Source of the DNA: CAZABP01 sp964483245
Lineage (GTDB): Bacteria > Planctomycetota > UBA1135 > UBA2386
DNA: 64,000 nt
Assembly: GCA_964483245.1 (NCBI GenBank)
Contig: CAZABP010000001.1
Location: 174,077-238,076, forward strand
Direction: 5' to 3'
This document shows, piece by piece, positions 42,599-51,621 of the stretch. The notes under the pieces were generated by a model. The model was given only the letters and a program-made list of their open reading frames with translations. It ran no database searches and was not told where the DNA came from. The position numbers were made by a program, and so were the translations under genes. The number at the start of each line of letters is the position of its first letter. Positions within the stretch are counted from its first letter, which is position 1.

Positions 42599-42912
42599 TT
42601 GCGGACGGTGACTGTCCGGCTCGTCGCCGTCAGCACCAGCAGCACAGGCGTCAGGAGCAGATCCGTCCAAGAGTATTCGGTCACGATTTCATAACCCGTG
42701 ACGTCACCAGCCAGGCGCTCGGTCTCGACCACGTTCCATCGGAACAACCCGAACAGAACGTAGACCTGACGCTCGCTGGTCTCGCCGATACCCGTGGGAC
42801 CGGTTCCGACCCGATGCACGTGATGAACACAACCTCCGAGCCCCAGCAGCAGCAGCAGGAGCAGGCCGGCGAGAGTTGGGCAGGCCGGCAGCTGGCAGCC
42901 GAGAGGTTGCAT
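42595..42912 (-). CDS. Bor/Iss-like lipoprotein
   Basis: 105 residues from the ATG at 42912. The signal peptide ends in a lipobox (LLLLLLLGLGGC, Cys28), so it is a lipoprotein. The mature part begins VHHVHRVGTGPTGIGETSER and contains VYVLFGLFRWNVVETERLAG, like the Bor/Iss family of lambda Bor-type lipoproteins, which are linked to serum resistance in enterobacteria. A hydrophobic C-terminus (SWTDLLLTPVLLVLTATSRT) follows. Eleven bases separate it from the acyltransferase gene upstream, and it overlaps rnhC by four. Similarity is short, so the function is not assigned. Confidence 0.72.
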   Translation of the reverse strand: MQPLGCQLPACPTLAGLLLLLLLGLGGCVHHVHRVGTGPTGIGETSERQVYVLFGLFRWNVVETERLAGDVTGYEIVTEYSWTDLLLTPVLLVLTATSRTVTVRK

Positions 42913-42923
42913 GACGGAGAAGA

Positions 42924-43565
42924 CTACCTTGCAGGGCGCAGAGTGCGCACGGCCTGCTCGTGCGCTTCGGTCAACCGGCGTTGGAGGTCCAGGGCCAACC
43001 GGGCCCTTGCTTCCCGGTCCAGTCCTGCGGCCACGGCCATCGGCTCCCCCTGCCAACAGGCGATCCGGGCGAACGGCGCGGGGATCATGAAACGGTCCCA
43101 CGAGCTGAGCTGCTTGCCGGAACTCGCGGCGTAGCCGAGAGGAACGATCGGTCGCCCCGACTCGGCAGCGATCTGGATCACGCCTTCGTGCACCGTCCCG
43201 CGCGGCCCGCGCGGGCCGTCCGGAGTGATCGCCCAGGGGCGGTCGTGATGTTTTCGCAACAGTTCGAGTGAGGCCCGCGCACCCCCCCGCGTGGATGATC
43301 CGCGGACCGCGCCGAACCCGAGCCGCTGCACGACGCGGGCGATGACCTCCCCGTCCCCGTGCTGGCTGATCATCACGACGACGCGCAGCCGCCGGAACTG
43401 GATCGCCGGCATCAGCATGTCCCCGTGCAGGAAGGCGCCGATCGCATCGGGCATCGGTGGCAACGGCGAGCCGGCGACGCGGTAGCGCCAGGTCGCGCCC
43501 AGCAGGCGCAGGAAGCCGGCCCCGAGCAGGCTCACCAGCGGCAGTTGCCAGCGTCGCAGTTTCAT
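42924..43565 (-). CDS. DUF374-type lysophospholipid acyltransferase
   Basis: 213 residues from the ATG at 43565; the long frame upstream is Arg-rich and not coding. An N-terminal hydrophobic helix (RRWQLPLVSLLGAGFLRLLG) leads into a PlsC-like fold with the DUF374 motifs FLHGDMLMPA, VVVMISQHGDGEVIARVVQR, RGSSTRGGARA and AITPDGPRGPRG. The His of the first motif and the Pro-Asp-Gly-Pro block match the LPLAT core. DUF374 proteins are membrane acyltransferases, some tied to lipid A or lipoprotein acylation. It heads a five-gene minus-strand cluster that includes a lipoprotein, RNase HIII and DapF. Confidence 0.85.
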   Translation of the reverse strand: MKLRRWQLPLVSLLGAGFLRLLGATWRYRVAGSPLPPMPDAIGAFLHGDMLMPAIQFRRLRVVVMISQHGDGEVIARVVQRLGFGAVRGSSTRGGARASLELLRKHHDRPWAITPDGPRGPRGTVHEGVIQIAAESGRPIVPLGYAASSGKQLSSWDRFMIPAPFARIACWQGEPMAVAAGLDREARARLALDLQRRLTEAHEQAVRTLRPAR

Positions 43566-43711
43566 GCCCGGGGTGGGATGCTGCGGCGTGCGGCGCAGAG
43601 CGTCACGCACAAAGCCGGGGGACGGCTGGAAACGGTCCAGTTGGAGGCGTGCGTGGCCGAAAAGACGCCGGCGGAGGGTCGGAGCCGGCGTCGCAACGGC
43701 ACGGTGCAAGG

Positions 43712-44893
43712 ATGGCGCGAACGGCAGCAAAGACGACGGCAACCGCAGCGAAGCGGCGCAAGCCTGCGAAGGCGAAGAAGCCGGCAGCCGGAGGCGCACG
43801 ATCCAAGCGCAGCAAGCGGCGCCCGCCCGCGACCAAGGACGCCGAGCTCGGGGAGCTGGCCGAAGGCTTGTTCGCCAAGCCGCCGCGGCGCCGGACCAAG
43901 AAGGTGCCGACGAACCGCAAGCTGCGCGAGTTGCGCGCCGCGGCGGACGAGGCGCAACCGGACACGCACGGCAAGCCGTGGACCGAACAGAAACTCGCGG
44001 AAGTCGAAGACGCCGCGACCGCCCTGCTCGAGGCAGCGGAATCGCTGGCACTCCCGCCGATCGAGCACCCGCCGATGGCGCTCGACGAGCTGCTCGCACA
44101 AGCGCCACCGGCGCCGGCGGATGCTCCGCTCGCGGAGCAACGCGCGGCTGACGAGGCGCCGCCGCGCGGCATGCCGGTGCACGATGCGCCGGTGCACGAA
44201 AGCAACCCGGACGCACCCGCGCTGACAACGATCACCTCGGCCGGCCCGGACGAAGACCTGTTCTCCGCGATGGAAGCAGCGTCCGCCGGCGCCGACGACT
44301 GGGCACCGGCACAAACAGAGTTCGCCGAAGCGCGCCCGCGCGCCGCGGACCGCGCGCCGGAACCGGAACCGGAACCAGACACGGAACCGGCAAGCACTCC
44401 GGAGCCGCGCGCACGACCCGAACGGCAGACAGCAACGGAGATCGACGACGACGACGCGTCCGAGCCGTCCGCGGACGAGACCTGGCGCATGCCGCCCGGT
44501 CCGGCCGCCGTCGACATCTCCGTCCTGCAGGCGGTCGTGCCGGTCGCCGCTCGCGTCGACGAGCTCGTCCCCCGCGTGCGCGAGCTCGGCCAGGACGTGC
44601 AGGTCTGCCGCGCGAAGCAGGCCGGCCTCGCCGGCACGGTCGGTGAGATGGGTCAGGCCCTCGATGCGATCCGCGCATCGGCACGCCGCGACCGCGCGCT
44701 GCTCGAAGAAGCGCAGGCCGTCGTCTACGCCGGCGATCTGCGCTGGGTGCTCGCCGGCATGGCGGTGCTGATGCTGTGCTGGAGCGTCGCGACCTACTTC
44801 AAGACCGGTGACGCCAAGCTGGCGTTCTGGCTGTTGCTCGCCGGCAACGCGCTCGGCTGCGGCGCCGTCGCATACGGCCGCAACGACGGCTGA
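43712..44893 (+). CDS. Membrane protein with Lys/Ala/Pro-rich histone-H1-like tail
   Basis: 393 residues from the ATG at 43712; the longer frame begins in noncoding Arg-rich sequence. Residues 1-45 are a Lys/Ala/Pro tail (MARTAAKTTATAAKRRKPAK, then AKKPAAGG) like eukaryotic H1 tails and bacterial AlgP/Hc1-type DNA-binding proteins. A long acidic, Pro/Glu-rich region (residues 130-260, EPEPEPDTEP) follows, then a coiled coil (VPRVRELGQDVQVCRAKQAG) and two C-terminal membrane helices (VLAGMAVLMLCWSVATYF and AFWLLLAGNALGCGAVAY). It is probably cytoplasmic-side membrane-anchored. It may tether DNA or RNA to the membrane; that is inference from composition alone. Confidence 0.72.
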   Translation: MARTAAKTTATAAKRRKPAKAKKPAAGGARSKRSKRRPPATKDAELGELAEGLFAKPPRRRTKKVPTNRKLRELRAAADEAQPDTHGKPWTEQKLAEVEDAATALLEAAESLALPPIEHPPMALDELLAQAPPAPADAPLAEQRAADEAPPRGMPVHDAPVHESNPDAPALTTITSAGPDEDLFSAMEAASAGADDWAPAQTEFAEARPRAADRAPEPEPEPDTEPASTPEPRARPERQTATEIDDDDASEPSADETWRMPPGPAAVDISVLQAVVPVAARVDELVPRVRELGQDVQVCRAKQAGLAGTVGEMGQALDAIRASARRDRALLEEAQAVVYAGDLRWVLAGMAVLMLCWSVATYFKTGDAKLAFWLLLAGNALGCGAVAYGRNDG

Positions 44894-44909
44894 GTGGCGC
44901 AGGCCCGAT

Positions 44910-47318
44910 TCAGAGCGGCCGCTGCACGAGGTTCGCGAACAGCCGGCACGCGCCCGGATGCAGGTTCTTGAGCTGCCGCCACAGCGACAGCGCACAGTAG
45001 ACGTACTCCCCCTTGCCGTAGCGCGCGTACAGCAGCGCACCACGCTCCTCGTCCTGGTTCGGATCCGACATCGCCAGCAGTTCTTCGTACGCGTCGTCGT
45101 AGCGCTCGGCGAAGTACAACCCTCGTTCCTGATGCCAGCCGTCCCAGTCCTCGGCGCGGATCCGGTTCGGCGTCGTCAGCAGCACGTGCTCCGGTTGCAG
45201 TACGCGCACCGGCGCATCGGCGCGCGTGACGCGGCCCTTGCCGACGAGCAGCTCGAACGGCGCGCCGCGGAAGCCGGCCTGCTCGAAGTTGAACTCGACG
45301 TCCTTGTGATAGAAGACGACGAGCCGCCCGCCCGCGGCAGCGAATGCGAGCAGCCGCGGGAACGACGCGCGTGCCGCTTCGCGCAACCGCAACGACCGCA
45401 CGTCGCAGACGATGACGTCGAACTCGTCGAGCGGGCGCAGCGAGAGATCTTCGTCGCGCAGCGGCACGACCTCGGCGCCGAGGCCCGCGAGGACCCCCTC
45501 GGCGGTGTCGTCGACGCCCTTGACGAGTCCGACGCGCAACGCCGGCTGGAAGCCGACGTCGACCTTGTGCAGCGGCACGCTGATCCGCGTTCCGGCGAGC
45601 TCGACCACGACCGAGTAGACGCCGGGGCGCAGGCCGGGTGGCGTGCGCAGCTCGAACGGGACCGTGATCGCGCGCTCGTGCGTCATCGCGACCGGCACGT
45701 GCGCCGGCGTCACGAGGAAACCCGCGGGTGCGAGCACGCGCAGCATGCCGTCGATCGGTTGCGCGACGTGCCGGCGGACCTCGATCGCGAGGCGCACGTC
45801 CTCGTCGCCGCGCGGCAGCAGCAGCGTGCGCGGAGTCGCCGCCAGCTCGACCCGCGGCAGCAGGTCGACGCCGACCGGAAGCTCGAACTGCAGCTCCTGA
45901 CCTTGCAGCTTCGCTGACAGCGACAGCGCCACCGGCCAGCGGAAGCGCCGTTCCTGGTACATCGAGCGCACGCGCTCCGACATCGTCGGCAGCCCGGCGG
46001 GCAGATGCAGCAACTGATCGAGCACGAGCCGGCCGCGGCGCGGGATCAGGAACGGCCCGGGATCCGCCGGCTCGACCGGTTGCAGGCGCGCCCCTTCCGG
46101 CGCGTGCAACCGCACCTGCTCGAGCCCTTCGCTCCCACCGAGATCGACGTGTACGCGCAGCGGCAACGCAGTACCCGGCACGGCGACATCGCTGGCCGGC
46201 TCCACGCGCAGCGCGATGGCACCCGCGTGTTGCACGATCCGCTCCAGCGCCGCCAGCCGCGCCTCGCGGCGGAGCTGCAGATCCCGGTCGTCGCTCGCCG
46301 GCAGCGCCGCGATGTCCGCGCGCAGTTCCAGCGCCTGCAGCAACAGCTTGCTCGGCGACGCGACGTGCACCGGGAGCGCGAGGATGCGGCTCGCGAGTGC
46401 ACGCGCCGTCTCGGCATCGGTGCCGAGCGCAGACTCGACCGAAGGCCACCCGCCGAACAGCGGATCGGAGGACCTGCCGTGGTCGAGCCGGAGCAGCCGC
46501 AGCTCGCGTTCGAACACTTCGTCGATCGGTGGGATCGGCCGCTGGCTGTGGTGCTCCAGATGCGCGGCATACGCGAGCCGGCGGATCGTGTCGCCGCGCA
46601 CCGGATCGACCTGATCGAGATCGATCGTCACGGTCGGGATCTCGTCCGGCGCTGCGCCGACGAAGATCCGCGGCGCCCGCAGCGGGGGCAGGCCCGGGGT
46701 CGCGTGCTCGGAGTCGGTCGCCAGCGCGACCGCTTCCGGGATCAAGCGCAGCAGCGCCAGGTCGTGCCCGTGCGTCTCGGCCGCGTGGTGCGTCGTGACG
46801 ATCAGGTCCGGCCGCAGCAGGCGCAGCATCCGGGCGAGATCGTTGACCGTGCGCGTGCGACCCCACAGCTCGAGTGCCTCGCCAGCCGTGCGGCAGAAGC
46901 CGGCGTCCTGGCGGTTCAGGTAGTGGAGCTCGGTATCGACGCGCGCCGCCGCGAGCTCCGCTTCGAGCGTGCGGATCGCGCCGAGGACGTCGCCGGTCTC
47001 CGGGCCGGTGATGTTCTGGCCCCCTTCGCCACGGGTCAGCAGCAGCGTGTCGACGCGCCAATGCTGCTGGAACCGGAACCAGGCGGCCGGCAGCACCCAA
47101 CGGTCGTCGGGGTGCGACGCCAGGACCAGGACGCGCACGTCGGTCGTTGCATCGCCGGCAGCCTGCGTCAGCGCGACATGCCCGCGCTCGCGCGCCTGCG
47201 CTAGGCGCGCATAGGACGGGCCGGGCAACGCCTGCCCGGCGAGCGACGTCATCAGCAGGACTGCGCCGAGCAGACCCGCTGCCCGAGGCGCTGGGATCCC
47301 GGTCAGGACCCCGGTCAG
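44910..47318 (-). CDS. Exported PIG-L (LmbE-like) deacetylase with C-terminal beta domains
   Basis: About 802 residues. The N-terminal domain (about 55-250) is a PIG-L/LmbE de-N-acetylase with VRVLVLASHPDDRWVLPAAW and zinc ligands in THHAAETHGHDL. It is preceded by a signal-like stretch (RAAGLLGAVLLMTSLAGQAL). The middle and C-terminus contain Ig-like beta domains and a Rossmann-like part (DEFDVIVCDVRSLRLREAAR). No ATG or GTG fits before the signal: a CTG at 47318 would overlap the previous stop as CTGA, an ATG at 47252 would cut the signal short, and an earlier start lies deep in the upstream gene. The enzyme should remove N-acetyl groups from sugars outside the cytoplasm. The start is uncertain. 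Confidence 0.82.
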   Translation of the reverse strand: MTGVLTGIPAPRAAGLLGAVLLMTSLAGQALPGPSYARLAQARERGHVALTQAAGDATTDVRVLVLASHPDDRWVLPAAWFRFQQHWRVDTLLLTRGEGGQNITGPETGDVLGAIRTLEAELAAARVDTELHYLNRQDAGFCRTAGEALELWGRTRTVNDLARMLRLLRPDLIVTTHHAAETHGHDLALLRLIPEAVALATDSEHATPGLPPLRAPRIFVGAAPDEIPTVTIDLDQVDPVRGDTIRRLAYAAHLEHHSQRPIPPIDEVFERELRLLRLDHGRSSDPLFGGWPSVESALGTDAETARALASRILALPVHVASPSKLLLQALELRADIAALPASDDRDLQLRREARLAALERIVQHAGAIALRVEPASDVAVPGTALPLRVHVDLGGSEGLEQVRLHAPEGARLQPVEPADPGPFLIPRRGRLVLDQLLHLPAGLPTMSERVRSMYQERRFRWPVALSLSAKLQGQELQFELPVGVDLLPRVELAATPRTLLLPRGDEDVRLAIEVRRHVAQPIDGMLRVLAPAGFLVTPAHVPVAMTHERAITVPFELRTPPGLRPGVYSVVVELAGTRISVPLHKVDVGFQPALRVGLVKGVDDTAEGVLAGLGAEVVPLRDEDLSLRPLDEFDVIVCDVRSLRLREAARASFPRLLAFAAAGGRLVVFYHKDVEFNFEQAGFRGAPFELLVGKGRVTRADAPVRVLQPEHVLLTTPNRIRAEDWDGWHQERGLYFAERYDDAYEELLAMSDPNQDEERGALLYARYGKGEYVYCALSLWRQLKNLHPGACRLFANLVQRPL

Positions 47319-49282
47319 CGGAACCGCCGCATCACCGATCGCGGCATCAGCGCGATCGCCGTCGCGCCCGCAGCCAGGGCGCCACCACCGAGCACGATCA
47401 GTTCCGGACCCCATGGGCTGTAGGAGAGCGTGTGCCATCCGTTGCCGTCCACCCGCGACCACGAGACCGATGCCGCCAGGTGCTGCGTCAGCGTGCCGAC
47501 GTCCGGCAGCAGCTTCAAGTCGATCGGCACGTCCGCGTCCATCGGGATGAATGCCGCGACGCTCGTGAACAGCTGATACATACCCTCGAACTGCGCCTTC
47601 CAATCGTCGAACGACAGCTCATAGATCTGCTCGGTCGGCATCGTCTCGGCGTAGCGCGCGAACTCCGCGCTGCTGCGGATGTCGTCGCTCGGGTCGTCCT
47701 CGCGCCCGAGCCGTTCGCTGAGCCGCTTCATGTCGGACGTCGACAGCGCCGCGAGCATGTAGCCGTCGCGGAACGCGAGGTACGGACTGAACATCGTGCC
47801 GATGTCGAAGGGCGTGTTGCCCAGCATGCCCGCCGGCGGGGTCAGCCGGACGTGCAGCATCTTCATGCCACGGCGCTCGACGTCGGCGATCTCCACGACG
47901 CCCTGCGTCAGCGTGGCCAGAGCCTTCAGCGCGCGCGTCAGCCGCTCGGGATCCTTGACCTCCATCAACAGATACATCGGCGGCGTCTGCATGATCGCGG
48001 CGACCGGCATCGACCACCACGCGTAGCTGTTGCCGAGCGAGGCGACCAGGTCCTCGCGCAGCTTCACGCCGAGCGCTTCCTCATGGCGTCCGAGCTCCGC
48101 CTGCAGCATCTGCGCGAGCTTGGGGTCGTAGGCCTCGACTGCACCCCACAGCCCGTCCCACAGTGCGGCGATGTCGAACGTGCTGGCGCTCAGCGATGAC
48201 GCGCTCTTGTGGACGTAGCGGAGGATCTTCGGGTCGAGCACCTTCGTCGTGCCGGCGAACAGACCCTTGCGCTCACCAGCCGGCGAGTACGTGTAGCTGC
48301 GCGTGACGCCGCTTCCGTTCTCGTAGCTCCAGACGAATCCACTGGCGCGGATCGAGCGCAGGCCGAGCGCATCGAGCGCGCGCTCGACGCCGGCCGGATC
48401 GACGTGTTGGCGGAACTCCGGCTGCATCTCGGCCGCGAGATGCACGACCTCCATCGCGAAGTCGAGCATCGGCCCGGGCTGGATGTACACCTCCATCTCG
48501 ACCGATTCGCTCTTCACGCGACTCCAGGTGGCCTGGTAGTTCGCCGACTGGACGAGGCCGCCCTCGGCTTCGCCGCTGGCGATCTTCAGCAGTCCCTGCA
48601 GGTCCTCCGGCGTCGCCGTGATCAGCAGGTTGTCGCCGACCCAGCCCAGGTTCAGCGACAGCGGCACCATCGGGTTGCCGGCCGAGATCGTCTCGAACTT
48701 GCGCCCGCCGGCTTCGAACTGACCGCGGTTCACGGTCAGCTCGCCGCCGCTCTCGTTCTCTGCCTGCGTCAGCGCGTGATCGATCAACGCGCGCCAGGTC
48801 GGGGCACTCTGCCCGAAGTCGGCGTGCAGCACGAGCCCGAGCTCCGGCACCGGGCCCATCGGGCCCATGCCGATCCCCAGCCGCGTCAGCGCGATCCCGC
48901 CCCCGCGCAGCCGCAGCTGCAGCAGGTCGTCCGGCTTGAACGGCAGCATGCCCTGCTCGTGCGCGTCCCGCGCCTTGGCGAGGTTCTCGTCGTACATGTT
49001 CCGCGCGTAGGCGAGCAGGTCGGCGAAGAAGTCCTGCACTTCGCGCTCGCGCCACATCCGCGCCAGCGGCATCGAGTGGAACCGCTCGAACGACGCGGTC
49101 AGGTCCGGCGTCGAGGCGAAGAAGATCGTGTCGGCGGGCAGCAGCTGCTTCAGCTGCAGCGACTGGGCCGGGACGGCCGCAGTGCCGGCCAGCAGCGCGA
49201 GGATCGGGATCAGGCGACGGTCAGGCAGCATCGACATCGGGTTGGCTCGGCGCCCTTGCGGGCGTTGCTTCGGGACTTGCAT
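47315..49282 (-). CDS. DUF3352-like exported membrane protein
   Basis: 655 residues from the ATG at 49282, which has GAAGGA seven bases upstream; internal ATGs at 49237 and 49231 are weaker. The basic N-terminus (MQVPKQRPQGRRANPMSMLP) and hydrophobic segment (RRLIPILALLAGTAAVPAQS) form a signal peptide. The long alpha/beta body opens LPADTIFFASTPDLTASFER, typical of DUF3352 proteins, which are abundant in Planctomycetota and cyanobacteria. A C-terminal TM helix (PELIVLGGGALAAGATAIAL) anchors it. It is probably periplasmic with unknown role, encoded upstream of the PIG-L deacetylase in an operon. Confidence 0.78.
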   Translation of the reverse strand: MQVPKQRPQGRRANPMSMLPDRRLIPILALLAGTAAVPAQSLQLKQLLPADTIFFASTPDLTASFERFHSMPLARMWREREVQDFFADLLAYARNMYDENLAKARDAHEQGMLPFKPDDLLQLRLRGGGIALTRLGIGMGPMGPVPELGLVLHADFGQSAPTWRALIDHALTQAENESGGELTVNRGQFEAGGRKFETISAGNPMVPLSLNLGWVGDNLLITATPEDLQGLLKIASGEAEGGLVQSANYQATWSRVKSESVEMEVYIQPGPMLDFAMEVVHLAAEMQPEFRQHVDPAGVERALDALGLRSIRASGFVWSYENGSGVTRSYTYSPAGERKGLFAGTTKVLDPKILRYVHKSASSLSASTFDIAALWDGLWGAVEAYDPKLAQMLQAELGRHEEALGVKLREDLVASLGNSYAWWSMPVAAIMQTPPMYLLMEVKDPERLTRALKALATLTQGVVEIADVERRGMKMLHVRLTPPAGMLGNTPFDIGTMFSPYLAFRDGYMLAALSTSDMKRLSERLGREDDPSDDIRSSAEFARYAETMPTEQIYELSFDDWKAQFEGMYQLFTSVAAFIPMDADVPIDLKLLPDVGTLTQHLAASVSWSRVDGNGWHTLSYSPWGPELIVLGGGALAAGATAIALMPRSVMRRFR

Positions 49283-49302
49283 CAGGGTTCCTTCGAGAGT
49301 CT

Positions 49303-49403
49303 GGTCCGCACCCGCCAGGGCGGACCGGGCCTGGGCCCTACGTGGCCTCTGCCTCGGGGGGACTGTCGCACCGGCGCAGGCCGGCCCCGTGGCGCCGGGG
49401 CCG
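49303..49403. other. GC-rich spacer with two perfect hairpins
   Basis: Between the genes ending at 49445 and starting at 49282. GGTCCGC/GCGGACC (49303-49309 and 49320-49326) and CGGCCCCG/CGGGGCCG (49382-49389 and 49396-49403) are perfect stems of 7 and 8 bp. Neither has a T tract. They may slow or stop transcription leaving the gene at 49445, or protect mRNA ends. Confidence 0.35.
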
Positions 49404-49444
49404 CAGCCGCGTGCCGGCCGCCGGGCCCGCCGGTGCCGGCGCGA

Positions 49445-50800
49445 TCACGAACCCTTGGTCGTGACCTGGTGCAGGTAGGCGCGCAGCTCCGCCTCCTTCT
49501 TGACCAGCACCTTCTCCAGCTTCTGCACCGCCCGCTCGAGCGCACGACCGTCCTTGCCGAAGGCCGCCGTGACTTCCTGCATCGTCGCGGTCGCTTCGGC
49601 ATCGCCGCCGTACAGGCAGAACATCAGCAGCAGGCCGGCCTGGTAGATGTTGAAGTCGATCTGCGTCGTCTCCAGGTCGCCGCTGATCGTGAAGCCGGAG
49701 AACCAGTCGGCGAGATCCTTGACGCCACCCTTGGCGAGGTGCTGCTTGCCGAAGAACTTCGCGTGCTCCTCGTTGCTGTGGCGTTCCAACATTCCGCCGA
49801 CGCCGCGTTGGAACCACAGCGGCAGCTCCGCCTTCGACTCCGACGTCAGGGCATGCAGGTAGCCGAGCGCTGCGGCGTCGCGGACGTAGTACGGACCCCA
49901 GCTCTCGTGCCAGTACGCCACCGCGGGGCGCACCGGATCGGGATTGCCGGCGACGTTGATCTGTCCGTCGGCGAGGAACGCGCCGTGCGCCGATCCTTCG
50001 GCGCCGATCGCGTTGCCGACCGCGCGGAACTGCTCGTCGTTGGCGAGCACCATGACGTACGGCCGGTGGGCGGGATGCGGCTTGCGGTCGTTGAACAGCG
50101 CGCGCAGGGCGCCGTGGTCGATCGTGCCGTCGATCAGCGGTTTGACGTCGTTCTCGATCGTCTTGATCGGCAGCGTGCTGAGGAGGGTCACGTAGTGCGT
50201 GCGCACGATCCACGGCCGGTTCGGATCGGAGTGGAACGAGTCGGCCCGCTCCTCGTCCATCCAGCGTCCGTCGCCGGCAGGAAACATGGTCTGCGCCTTC
50301 TCGGCGTCGGCCGCGTCGACGAACTGGCCGGTGCGCGGATGGCGCACCTTCCCCTCCAGCAGCGCCTGCTTGTCCGCTTTGCTGACGATCTCACCGTCGT
50401 GGCGGAACACGCCGCGCTTGGCGTCGGCGACCTCGTCCTTCTCGACCCAGATGCCGTTGACGTTGACGAGGCCCTTGGCGGCGAATTCAGCCTCCTGCGC
50501 GCGCTTCATCAGGATGCGCGCCTTCTCCTTGGGCATCCACTTGCCGTCGAACTGGACCATGCCGAGCGCTTCGTTCGCGGCGGCGTTCTCCGGATCGACC
50601 TTCAGGATCTTCTGGAAGATCCGCGTCGCATCCGCCGCGAGCCCCTGCTCCTTGGCCCATTTCGCGACCTCGAGCAGGGCGGTCACATCGTTGCGCGCCT
50701 GCGTCTCGCGGGTCGTCAGCTCCTTCTTCAGGTCGGTCGGCCGCTGCGCGGACAACAGAGATACGAGCAGCGTGAAAGCGATCAGCAGGTGGCGCGCCAT
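49445..50800 (-). CDS. DUF1570-like exported protein
   Basis: 451 residues from the ATG at 50800, with signal peptide MARHLLIAFTLLVSLLSAQ. The first third has a TPR-like start (ATRIFQKILKVDPENAAANE) and GMVQFDGKWMPKEKARIL repeats (GKW/GxW-type) common in planctomycete exported proteins. The C-terminal half resembles the DUF1570/gluzincin-like fold (VAYWHESWGPYYVRDAAALG, LPLWFQRGVGGMLERHSNEE). A zinc HExxH is not visible: the equivalent helix reads YWHESWG. It may be an inactive peptidase-like protein. It is 12 bases downstream of the HNH gene on the same strand. Confidence 0.75.
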   Translation of the reverse strand: MARHLLIAFTLLVSLLSAQRPTDLKKELTTRETQARNDVTALLEVAKWAKEQGLAADATRIFQKILKVDPENAAANEALGMVQFDGKWMPKEKARILMKRAQEAEFAAKGLVNVNGIWVEKDEVADAKRGVFRHDGEIVSKADKQALLEGKVRHPRTGQFVDAADAEKAQTMFPAGDGRWMDEERADSFHSDPNRPWIVRTHYVTLLSTLPIKTIENDVKPLIDGTIDHGALRALFNDRKPHPAHRPYVMVLANDEQFRAVGNAIGAEGSAHGAFLADGQINVAGNPDPVRPAVAYWHESWGPYYVRDAAALGYLHALTSESKAELPLWFQRGVGGMLERHSNEEHAKFFGKQHLAKGGVKDLADWFSGFTISGDLETTQIDFNIYQAGLLLMFCLYGGDAEATATMQEVTAAFGKDGRALERAVQKLEKVLVKKEAELRAYLHQVTTKGS

Positions 50801-50812
50801 CGGGGGAGTGGG

Positions 50813-51415
50813 TCAGGAGTGGACCGGGTCGGACACCGGCCAGAACGTGAGGTCGTCGCGCAGCTCCGCGGGTGCGAAGCGGCTCCAGGAGGGCAACCGG
50901 TCGAGCTTCGACAGGTGCATGTAGGGCGACCAGCGCGGGCGTTTGGGTGGTCGCAGCAGGCGCAGGCCGGAGTCCTTCAACGAGCGGTCCGCCTTGCGCG
51001 CGTTGCAACGCACGCAGGCGAGCACGCAGTTCTCCCAGCTCGTCCGGCCGCCCTTCGACCGCGGCTGCACGTGATCGATGCTCAGCTTGTCCGGTCCGCC
51101 CCGGCGCCCGCAGTACTGGCAGGTGTAGTTGTCGCGCTGGTACAGACTCTTGCGCGTGAACGGCGCCTCGTGCACCGGCACGGCGTCGTAGCGGTTCAGC
51201 CGGATCACCTCCGGCGCCGGGACCAGGTAGCTCGGCGTCTTGATGAACCGCTGCGTCGGTGGCTCGTCCAGCATCACCCAATCGGCGAACTCGTGCGTCT
51301 GCAGGGTGTCGGGCGCCACGACCGCAGCCGCCTCCTGATAGACCATGCACAGCGCCCGGCGGACGGACGTGATGTGGACCGCGACCCAGGAGCGGTTCAG
51401 GACCAGCGTGGGCAT
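50813..51415 (-). CDS. HNH endonuclease
   Basis: 200 residues from an ATG at 51415 (MPTLVLNRSWVAVHITSVRR), the usual beginning of this HNH subfamily; an upstream ATG at 51454 is possible. The nuclease core is complete: the first zinc pair CQYC, the catalytic IDHVQPRSKGG with the His, and the second pair ACVRCNARKAD. The protein stands alone, without a toxin, intein or restriction partner, which matches the widespread stand-alone HNH proteins of unclear role. It sits 207 bases from a divergent lipoprotein gene. It is not evidence for a mobile element here. Confidence 0.87.
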   Translation of the reverse strand: MPTLVLNRSWVAVHITSVRRALCMVYQEAAAVVAPDTLQTHEFADWVMLDEPPTQRFIKTPSYLVPAPEVIRLNRYDAVPVHEAPFTRKSLYQRDNYTCQYCGRRGGPDKLSIDHVQPRSKGGRTSWENCVLACVRCNARKADRSLKDSGLRLLRPPKRPRWSPYMHLSKLDRLPSWSRFAPAELRDDLTFWPVSDPVHS

Positions 51416-51621
51416 GTCGAGGACCGACCTCTGTACAGGCTCTAGCCGTTCCATGCGGGATTGACCGGCGGGGGTCCGCCGAGCGTGCGGGAAGTCTAGA
51501 TATGGCCCGGGGGCCCGCAATACCCGCGGCGGCCGCCGCAAGCCTCCCGCAGCGCGTTTGCGGCCTTCTGCTGCGACGGCTAGACTCCTCGCCCCCCTTC
51601 CGCCCCAAGCCTCCGAGGAAC

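Noticed and set aside
50813..51415. HNH gene as evidence of a mobile element or restriction system
   Set aside because: No intein, phage, methylase or repeat signature is nearby; stand-alone HNH proteins are common.
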